NCBI GenBank assembly: GCA_019634245.1
Contig: JAHQVR010000168.1
Coordinates: 1-5,225 of the forward strand
Source of the DNA: Gammaproteobacteria bacterium
GTDB lineage: Bacteria > Pseudomonadota > Gammaproteobacteria > Granulosicoccales > Granulosicoccaceae
Reading direction: 5' to 3'
DNA length: 5,225 nucleotides
Part shown: in pieces, positions 1-5,225 of the stretch
How positions within the stretch are numbered: the first letter of the stretch is position 1
Layout: each line of letters begins with the position of its first letter
The notes under the pieces: generated by a model
Seen by the model: the letters and a program-made list of their open reading frames with translations, nothing else
Databases searched by the model: none
What the model was told of the DNA's origin: nothing
Translations under genes and position numbers: made by a program

Positions 1-976
1 ACATGGAAAAATCTGTGCTAAACCCTTCACCGTTGAGCCAGGTATTTGCAAGCGCTTCATTGGATGATTTGTAGTGTTCGTAGAATGCGGTAACGTCAGA
101 TCGGGCTGGTCGAATCGTGCCGTAGTTGTCTTTTATCGAATGCACATTACGCACAAGCTGCTGCCGAATAGCATTTTTATCCATACCCTTAAGCCTGGCA
201 TCTGTGTCCTTGATCAAATTGAACTCGATCAGTACCTGTAGCGCTGAATAGGATAGTCGCTCATTCGATTTATGGTATTTCATTTTAGACAGATCGTGCT
301 TGCTGTCATCCAGCCCAATTTGAAATTCGAAGTCTTTGGTAACGTCGCAATCTTTCAATTTATTCTTGTCAAAAATAATTGGCTTGACGTTTTCGGTGCC
401 AAAAACGTTGGACCATCTTTGCGCCAATGAAAGATAATCATAGTAGGGAATGACTTGGCTGATTGCTGAAAAGTCCATCTCTGTGCAGCGCCCACCCTGT
501 ACGGCCGTGTTGAATGCACTTAACGCAAATTGATCTTGTCGTCGCACATAAAAAACGATGGTTATTCGCTCATACATGGATTCCAGAAAGGATTTAAGAA
601 ATTGAATGTCGTTTTTATTGTGCACTCTGGAGTGAAAGTGTTCAGATGAGTAAACGACTTTCGAGTTTTTTCGAGTCCGCTGAAAATGCTTGATTGCTTT
701 GGTGTGATTAGCTGCGAATTGGGTTTTCCAGTTTTGATATTCCTTTCGATCATTGGCTTGGATACGAGCCGTATTTTTATCCAGCTGTGCAAGGCTTGTG
801 TCTATCTTTGACCTGGTGTACAAAACCAACCGAAAATTGCTGATCAGGCCACAGGTTTGGTAAGGAAAGAGAATCCCGTGATGCTTGATATGTTCAGCAC
901 TGTTGTGCAGCAGATAGTTTTGCACGGCAGTACTGCCGGTTTTCTCAGTGCCAATATGTAGTATTGCTTCGTGCAT
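1..976 (-). CDS. PAPS-dependent sulfotransferase-like protein, 3' end cut by window edge
   Basis: The minus-strand frame from ATG at 976-974 is open to the left edge (325 codons, no stop seen). It resembles bacterial P-loop sulfotransferases, which move sulfate from PAPS to a hydroxyl or amine, usually of a glycan or lipid. The 5'-phosphosulfate loop is at residues 7-19 (HIGTEKTGSTAVQ). SSEHF lies at 110-114. The 3'-phosphate site is strand-helix 141-156, with R145, R146 and S153 (FYVRRQDQFALSAFN). Further family-like segments are a Tyr/Trp/FG-rich stretch at 179-203 and a conserved-looking N-x-x-LS at 238-242. Residues 298-314 (FYEHYKSSNEALA) look like the usual C-terminal helix, so probably only a short tail is missing. 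The start is firm: an in-frame TAA lies two codons upstream (982-980), and the P-loop is at the extreme N-terminus. No strong Shine-Dalgarno precedes it. GC is about 41% by eye, below the pump genes. The acceptor is unknown. No signal peptide is seen, so it is presumably cytoplasmic or membrane-associated. Confidence 0.85.
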   Translation of the reverse strand, partial: MHEAILHIGTEKTGSTAVQNYLLHNSAEHIKHHGILFPYQTCGLISNFRLVLYTRSKIDTSLAQLDKNTARIQANDRKEYQNWKTQFAANHTKAIKHFQRTRKNSKVVYSSEHFHSRVHNKNDIQFLKSFLESMYERITIVFYVRRQDQFALSAFNTAVQGGRCTEMDFSAISQVIPYYDYLSLAQRWSNVFGTENVKPIIFDKNKLKDCDVTKDFEFQIGLDDSKHDLSKMKYHKSNERLSYSALQVLIEFNLIKDTDARLKGMDKNAIRQQLVRNVHSIKDNYGTIRPARSDVTAFYEHYKSSNEALANTWLNGEGFSTDFSM

Positions 977-994
977 TTGTTAGGCTTGCTAGAC

Positions 995-1081
995 GAGCCC
1001 GGATTTTGAGTATTCAGATAGGAGGTGTATGGCAAAAATGCTGCCACACACCTCCTATCTGAATACTCAAAATCCGGGCTC
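995..1081. repeat. 87-bp near-perfect palindrome (long hairpin) between permease and sulfotransferase genes
   Basis: The left arm 995-1028 (begins GAGCCCGGATTTTGAG) is the exact reverse complement of the right arm 1048-1081, giving 34 perfect pairs. After one A/C mismatch (1029 with 1047), five more pairs follow (1030-1034 with 1042-1046), closing on a 7-nt loop (1035-1041). Pairing stops abruptly outside: 994 does not pair with 1082. In the minus-strand transcript it lies 54 nt after the permease stop and 18 nt before the sulfotransferase ATG. No T-run follows it on either strand, so it is not a canonical intrinsic terminator. The size and near-perfect symmetry fit palindromic intergenic repeats or MITE-like elements known in proteobacteria (NEMIS and ERIC are of similar scale), but no named family is recognised. 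Alternatives are an RNase-processed mRNA stabiliser, a Rho-independent block without a U-tract, or a leader hairpin. Confidence 0.9.
1020..1056. other. Shine-Dalgarno and anti-Shine-Dalgarno octamers facing each other in the hairpin
   Basis: AGGAGGTG reads on the plus strand at 1020-1027, and its complement CACCTCCT reads at 1049-1056. The same pair therefore appears in RNA from either strand. AGGAGGTG matches the ribosome-binding consensus, and CACCTCCT matches the 3' tail of 16S rRNA. In a folded transcript the two are base-paired and hidden. On each strand the octamer is followed after one base by a start-like codon (ATG at 1029-1031 on plus, GTG at 1047-1045 on minus), but neither opens a convincing gene. 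The sequence is direct; any role is inference. Confidence 0.6.
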
Positions 1082-1093
1082 AAATTAGGCGCT

Positions 1094-1122
1094 ATTTTGC
1101 TATTGCTGGCCTCAAGAGACAA
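1094..1122 (-). promoter_or_regulatory. weak candidate promoter reading toward the palindrome and sulfotransferase
   Basis: On the minus strand TTGTCT (1122-1117, 4 of 6 matches to a sigma-70 -35 box) is followed after exactly 17 bp by CAAAAT (1099-1094, 4 of 6 matches to a -10 box). Transcription would begin near 1087, so the whole palindrome would form the 5' leader of the sulfotransferase message. The boxes are weak, and a match of this quality can arise by chance in AT-rich DNA. It is listed because it is the best-spaced candidate seen in the short stretch between the permease stop and the hairpin. Confidence 0.15.
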
Positions 1123-1135
1123 AAAATGCTAGCGG

Positions 1136-4100
1136 CTAGGCCCCGGAAGGAGCCGATTTGCCGGCCAATGCACGCATACGAGGCTTGTGCTTGCGGATGG
1201 TACGGGCAGCGCTGACCTTGGCCCCAAGTACTAACAAGCATGGCGTCAGAAACAGGGTCAGTAAGGTTGTGAATGCCAGGCCTCCGGCGATCGCGCTGGC
1301 TAATTGCGTCCACCATTGCGTTGAGGGTGCACCGAATGATATTTCCCTTGAGAAAAAATTAATGTTCATCGACAGCACCATGGGCATCAGGCCAAGTATG
1401 GTGGTAAGTGCGGTTAGAAACACCGGTCGTGCTCGAACAGAACCTGTGAGCATTGCGGCATCAAAAGCCGACGAGCCGGCTTGTCGGAATTTGTTGTAAG
1501 TATCGATCAGAACAATGTTGTTGTTCACCACAATGCCGGCAAGTGCAATGATACCGATGCCAACCATAACAATACCGAAGGTCTGTCCTGTTACCAGCAA
1601 TCCAATTAACACCCCTGAGGTTGAAAATAGAATAGCGCTGAGTACCAGAATCGCCTGATACAAACTATTGAACTGGGTGACCAGAATAATCATCATGAAG
1701 AAAATGGCCGATATAAAGGCGGTAATCAAAAAGACGGCGGCTTCTTGTTGCTCTTCTGCTTCACCTTTGAATTTCACCGATACCTCGGGGTCGACCGGTC
1801 CAGCCATTAGCTGTTTTTCCAGTTCTTTTTTCTGCGTGTCGGGTAAAAAGCCCTCGGCAACATCAGACTGGATGGTGATAACCCGTTTACCGTCTATGCG
1901 GTTGATCACCCCGGTTTTCGGTGCCGGAGAAAGCGATACGAAATTAGAAATCGGGACCATGCCCTGGTTGGTCAGTACGCGTAACTCGGAAATCTGATCG
2001 AGATCACGCTGTGCGATAGGGTAGCGAATACGAATATCGAGCTCATCGGTTGCATCATCCGGCCGGTAACCTGCCACTCGAATACCGGATGTGATCAACT
2101 GTATGGCATTGCCTATTAGTGCGATGTTTGCTCCATACTGCGCTGCCAGTTGACGATCAACATTTAATCGCCATTCAATGCCGGGCAAAGGACGATTGTC
2201 TTCAATACCTGCGAATCCGCCCAACTTGGTCATTTGGTTGCGAATGTAGTCAACTGCTTCGTAGGTTTTTTGCAGGCTTGATGCGCTGACTTGAATATTG
2301 ATGGGTTTGCCACCACCACCCGGACCACCTTCGTTTTTCAGAAATTCAATTTGCACGCCAGCGATGTCAGCCACCATTTTTTCCATATCTGCAATTAGAT
2401 GTACCGCTTTTTCCCTTTTGTTCCAGTCTTTAAGCTCCAAGGAAATATTGCCAATGACATCGCCACCTTCGTCCTGAGAATCGTTACCTGTGCGGGTGTA
2501 AACCGACTTGAAAGCGTCATTTCCTATGAGTAAATTCTCAACGCGTGTAAGGATTTTATCCTGCTCATAAATCGATAAGTCGCCCCGGGCATGCACTTTT
2601 GCGATAAGTGATTCGGGTTCAATGTCTGGGAAGAACTCTACGCCTTTACCAAACACGCCATAAACCACATAGCTCAGCACGGTGAACAGCAGAACGGCGA
2701 TCAGCGTTATGCTCGGGTATCGCAACAGTTTGTGCAGCACTTTGAGGTAACGACCACGCGCACCGCTACTGGACGCATCGAGAATATCCTGGGCTACAAT
2801 GTTGCTGGTTTCATTTGATCTGTCCGGGTTAGCCAGAACACGTTGCAATTGCGCTCGTTTTGGATTGGAACTGTCTTTGTCTGTGGCAACAGCAATATCA
2901 GGCTTGCGGCCGATTATTTTTCCAATTACTGGAATAAAAACCAAGGCCATGGCCAGGGAAGCAATCAGGCAAGCGATAACCGTGATCGGCATGTAACGCA
3001 TAAATTGCCCTATGAGGCCAGGCCAGAACAGCAATGGTGCGAATACCGCAAGCGTGGTAAAGGTCGATGCAATAATCGGCCAGGCCATTCGCTTTGAAGC
3101 GTTGGCGTACGCATCGGCTTTGGACATACCCTGACTCAGGTTTCGATCAGCAAGCTCGGACACAATGATGGCACCATCGACCAGCATGCCGACCACCAGT
3201 ATTAAACTGAACAACACGATGACGTTCATGGTATGACCCATCGCATAGATAACCAGGATGCCGGTCAAAAATGAGCCGGGGATAGCAAAGCCAACCAGTA
3301 TGGATGAGCGCACGCCCAGTGCGGCCATAATCACTATCATGACCAGAATGACCCCTGAAACAACGTTGTTTTGCAGGTCTCCAAGCATCTCTTTTGTTTG
3401 CTTGGATTTGTCCTGGTGGAATCCGATTTCCAGGTTGCTCGGCAGCAAATCCTTTTTGGCCTCGATTGTTGCGCGCACATCGTCGATGGTTTCAATAATG
3501 TTGGCGCCCAGACGCTTACTGATTTCGAGTACGAGTGTGGGTTGTCCATCAAGTCTGGCAAAACTGTGCGGGTCTTTGAAGGTGCGTCTGATGTTGGCCA
3601 CATCGCGAAACACCACAACCGCATCGTCGGTAACTTTTACCGGCATGTTCATTACGTCTTCAATGTTTTCAATGATGCCTGGCACCTTTAACACCATGCG
3701 ACCAGCGCCGGTGTCTATTGCGCCGGCAGCCACCAGCAGGTTGTTATTGCTGATGAGTTGAAACAGTGAATTGAAGTCGACCTGATAAGTTTCCATTATG
3801 TTTGGGTCAACTTCTATCTCGAGCACTTCTTCGCGTTCGCCGGCAATGTCGGCTTCGAGCACACCGGGCAGCGCTTCAAGTGAATCTTTGAGCTCGCGCG
3901 CGATTTTGATAAGCGTGCGTTCAGGAATAGGGCCCGAAAGGCTGATGTTCAAAACCGGAAACAGCGCGATATTAATTTCATTGACGGTTGGTTCATCGGT
4001 GTCGGCAGGCAACTTTGACTTGGCGGCATCCACTTTTTCTCGCACATCCAGTAATGCTTGATCGCCATCAAAGCCTGCATCGAATTCCAGCAAAACTGAT

Positions 4101-4369
4101 GCATGCCCCTCACTGGCAGTGCTGCGCATCTCCTTTACGCCGGTGAGGCTTTGCAGCTCCTTTTCCATAGGACGCACAAGCAGCCGCTCTGCATCCTCAG
4201 GTGAGATACCGTCGTGGCTCATTGATACATACATAATTGGAATCGGCACATCGGGCTCGGATTCTTTTGGAATATTGTTGTAGGCAACAATTCCGGCTGC
4301 GATCAAAAAGACCAGCAGCATCAATACGGTTCGACTCCGATCAAACGCTGCGCTGATTATGGCGTGCAT
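1136..4369 (-). CDS. RND-family efflux permease (AcrB/HAE1-like inner-membrane subunit)
   Basis: This is a complete 1077-residue protein, near the usual 1020-1060 of AcrB-type pumps. It is the proton-driven inner-membrane engine of a tripartite exporter. TM1 is at about 13-31. The first porter region (about 35-330) precedes TM2-TM6 (about 336-484). A cytoplasmic linker (about 485-550) leads to TM7 (552-572). The second porter region (about 575-873) has a Gly-rich loop at 681-687, and TM8-TM12 span about 876-1048. TM4 carries GMLVDGAIIVSE, where D398 aligns with AcrB D407 and G399 replaces D408. TM10 carries GIVVNNNIVLID, with N949 at the AcrB K940 position. TM11 begins RARPVFLTALTT, retaining R981 and following threonines. 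These TM4 and TM10 variants resemble HAE1-type relatives rather than AcrB itself, so no symbol is given. The ATG directly follows the adaptor's TAG, indicating coupled translation. The substrate (drug, lipid, metal or other) cannot be deduced, though the length and TM4 motif do not look CzcA-like. No frameshift is seen. Confidence 0.95.
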   Translation of the reverse strand: MHAIISAAFDRSRTVLMLLVFLIAAGIVAYNNIPKESEPDVPIPIMYVSMSHDGISPEDAERLLVRPMEKELQSLTGVKEMRSTASEGHASVLLEFDAGFDGDQALLDVREKVDAAKSKLPADTDEPTVNEINIALFPVLNISLSGPIPERTLIKIARELKDSLEALPGVLEADIAGEREEVLEIEVDPNIMETYQVDFNSLFQLISNNNLLVAAGAIDTGAGRMVLKVPGIIENIEDVMNMPVKVTDDAVVVFRDVANIRRTFKDPHSFARLDGQPTLVLEISKRLGANIIETIDDVRATIEAKKDLLPSNLEIGFHQDKSKQTKEMLGDLQNNVVSGVILVMIVIMAALGVRSSILVGFAIPGSFLTGILVIYAMGHTMNVIVLFSLILVVGMLVDGAIIVSELADRNLSQGMSKADAYANASKRMAWPIIASTFTTLAVFAPLLFWPGLIGQFMRYMPITVIACLIASLAMALVFIPVIGKIIGRKPDIAVATDKDSSNPKRAQLQRVLANPDRSNETSNIVAQDILDASSSGARGRYLKVLHKLLRYPSITLIAVLLFTVLSYVVYGVFGKGVEFFPDIEPESLIAKVHARGDLSIYEQDKILTRVENLLIGNDAFKSVYTRTGNDSQDEGGDVIGNISLELKDWNKREKAVHLIADMEKMVADIAGVQIEFLKNEGGPGGGGKPINIQVSASSLQKTYEAVDYIRNQMTKLGGFAGIEDNRPLPGIEWRLNVDRQLAAQYGANIALIGNAIQLITSGIRVAGYRPDDATDELDIRIRYPIAQRDLDQISELRVLTNQGMVPISNFVSLSPAPKTGVINRIDGKRVITIQSDVAEGFLPDTQKKELEKQLMAGPVDPEVSVKFKGEAEEQQEAAVFLITAFISAIFFMMIILVTQFNSLYQAILVLSAILFSTSGVLIGLLVTGQTFGIVMVGIGIIALAGIVVNNNIVLIDTYNKFRQAGSSAFDAAMLTGSVRARPVFLTALTTILGLMPMVLSMNINFFSREISFGAPSTQWWTQLASAIAGGLAFTTLLTLFLTPCLLVLGAKVSAARTIRKHKPRMRALAGKSAPSGA

Positions 4370-4383
4370 CTAACTGGCCTTTT
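4370..4383 (-). promoter_or_regulatory. stop-start junction with ribosome-binding site for the permease
   Basis: The adaptor's TAG (4372-4370) is followed with no gap by the permease ATG (4369-4367). AAAAGG (4383-4378), inside the last adaptor codons, lies 8 nt before the ATG and is a modest Shine-Dalgarno match. The arrangement implies that ribosomes finishing the adaptor re-initiate on the permease, which would keep the two subunits in proportion. Confidence 0.55.
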
Positions 4384-5225
4384 CTGATGCGTTAGCTGCC
4401 GGAACCGGCTCAACGGCTTGTCCTGGCTTGACAAATCCCTGGCCGAGCGTGATGACCCGGCTGTTATCGGGAATACCAGTCACCCAGGCACCATCTAACG
4501 ACGAGCTAACCAGTTCGATCGGGGTGAACACCACTTGATCGCTTTCATCAATGATTTTTACGCCAATATCACCTTTATCGCCCAGGGATAGAGCAGACGG
4601 TGATATGAATACGGCTTCTACTTGTTCTACCGGTATTATCAGAGAGGCGCTGACACCAGCGGCGTATTTACCCTCGACGTTATCGATTTCGGCTTCAACC
4701 GTGAAACTGCGTGAAGCGCTGTCGGCTACGGACGATATGTAAGTCAGCTTGCCGGGCAGGGTATCACCGCTGATCAGTTCTACGTTGATTGACTTGCCCA
4801 GCTCAAGTTTTGTCAGGGTTTGCTGGGCGACTTGAGCGGTGACCGTAAAACCGCTGTTGTCGACTAGCTCTGCAATGATGTCACCGCGATCAATCATTTC
4901 ACCAATCTCTACTGGGACGTCGTTGATAACGCCTGAGAAAGGAGCGCGGATTTGCGTATTGGCAATGTCGCGCTGGATGCGATCAAGCTGTGCCCGGGCA
5001 GCGGCAAGTGCAGCCTGGGCTTGCTCAAGTTGTAGTTGTGATTGCAGGCCTTTTTGGCGCAGAGAGGCGGCGGCTTTTTGTTGGCTGGTGGCTGTTTTTA
5101 ACTGCGCCTGGGCTTCGCGTAGATCGTTGTCTCGACCTTCGAGTGACATATTCACGATAGTGTCACCCTTGTTTACTCGCTGACCTTTGCTTATCGCAAT
5201 AACGTCTACAATACTGCTTGTTTCA
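4370..5225 (-). CDS. RND periplasmic adaptor (membrane fusion protein), 5' end cut by window edge
   Basis: 284 C-terminal residues are visible; the frame stays open to the right edge, so the GTG at 5155 is an internal codon, not the start. The adaptor links the inner-membrane permease to a TolC-like channel in the periplasm. In visible numbering, residues 5-25 (VDVIAISKGQRVNKGDTIV) are the lipoyl half-motif with the typical G-Q-x-V-x-K-G-D. Residues about 30-90 form an Ala/Gln-rich coiled-coil hairpin with a KGLQSQLQLEQA turn, like the KGL-S-x-x-(E/D)-x-x-(Q/A) tip of AcrA-type adaptors. IRAPFSGVI at 92-100 starts the second lipoyl half. A beta-barrel follows at about 125-195 (SRSFTVEAEIDN at 171-182), then a membrane-proximal domain at about 200-275. 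The missing N-terminus should hold a signal peptide or lipobox. The partner is the directly adjacent permease. No outer-membrane channel gene is in the window. The specific pump is not identifiable. Confidence 0.93.
   Translation of the reverse strand, partial: ETSSIVDVIAISKGQRVNKGDTIVNMSLEGRDNDLREAQAQLKTATSQQKAAASLRQKGLQSQLQLEQAQAALAAARAQLDRIQRDIANTQIRAPFSGVINDVPVEIGEMIDRGDIIAELVDNSGFTVTAQVAQQTLTKLELGKSINVELISGDTLPGKLTYISSVADSASRSFTVEAEIDNVEGKYAAGVSASLIIPVEQVEAVFISPSALSLGDKGDIGVKIIDESDQVVFTPIELVSSSLDGAWVTGIPDNSRVITLGQGFVKPGQAVEPVPAANASEKAS

Noticed and set aside
995..1081. Ordinary Rho-independent terminator for the pump operon.
   Set aside because: The stem is far longer than usual and no T-run follows on either strand (minus continues GTCTAGCAAG, plus continues AAATTAGGC). 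Some terminating effect remains possible, but the canonical call is not supported.
1029..1088. Plus-strand 19-codon micro-ORF (ATG GCA AAA ... TAG) after a perfect Shine-Dalgarno.
   Set aside because: The spacing to the ATG is only 3 nt from AGGAGG, the reading frame runs through the palindrome's right arm, and the peptide (starts MAKMLPHTSY) has no recognisable feature. It is probably incidental.
979..1090. Integron attC-like site: GCCTAAC (minus, 985-979) matches the RYYYAAC box and a hairpin lies next to it.
   Set aside because: attC needs inverted end boxes (RYYYAAC and GTTRRRY) bounding the hairpin. Here the boxes are direct repeats, the second is imperfect (ATTAGGC), and the stem is too perfect, without the usual unpaired bases. 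No integrase is seen.
844..1122. Minus-strand 92-codon open frame through the palindrome into the sulfotransferase gene.
   Set aside because: It starts at TTG, overlaps the sulfotransferase 5' end out of frame, and shows no domain. The sulfotransferase frame has clear motifs.
3258..3761. Plus-strand 167-codon open frame opposite the permease gene.
   Set aside because: It lies entirely antisense to a conserved RND coding region and its Ser/Thr/Met-rich translation looks like a shadow frame.
4370..5155. Taking the GTG at 5155 as the adaptor's start codon.
   Set aside because: The frame continues upstream to the window edge with a typical lipoyl half-motif (SKGQRVNKGD), so the gene is truncated by the window and does not start there.

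Overview
The window reads as a stretch of Gram-negative, probably gammaproteobacterial, chromosome. A tripartite RND efflux pump needs an outer membrane, and an adaptor gene abutting an RND permease gene is a standard proteobacterial arrangement. Base composition is moderate: by eye about 50% GC in the pump genes and about 41% in the sulfotransferase gene. Nothing seen fixes the genus. All three genes lie on the minus strand, so transcription runs from high to low coordinates.

Layout in the direction of transcription: (1) 5225-4370, the 3' portion of a periplasmic adaptor (membrane fusion protein) gene whose start lies beyond the right edge. (2) 4369-1136, a complete 1077-residue RND inner-membrane permease; its ATG directly follows the adaptor's TAG. 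(3) 1135-977, a 159-bp gap dominated by an 87-bp near-perfect palindrome (995-1081: 34 bp of perfect stem, one mismatch, 5 more pairs, 7-nt loop). (4) 976 to the left edge, a nearly complete PAPS-dependent sulfotransferase-like gene that lacks only its C-terminal tail.

The adaptor and permease should form one translationally coupled operon and together make a proton-driven efflux pump with a TolC-type outer membrane channel, which is not encoded here. The substrate cannot be read from sequence. The sulfotransferase is of the kind that usually decorates glycans or lipids. It has no obvious functional tie to the pump and is separated from it by the palindrome, so it is probably an independent unit or the first gene of another cluster to the left.

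No new multi-gene system is visible. The signal that the genes do not explain is the palindrome. It carries a perfect Shine-Dalgarno core and its anti-Shine-Dalgarno complement in its two arms, and it sits 18 nt upstream of the sulfotransferase start codon. It could be a mobile palindromic repeat (MITE or REP-like), an RNA processing or termination element, or a leader regulatory hairpin. A copy-number search in the host genome would separate these.
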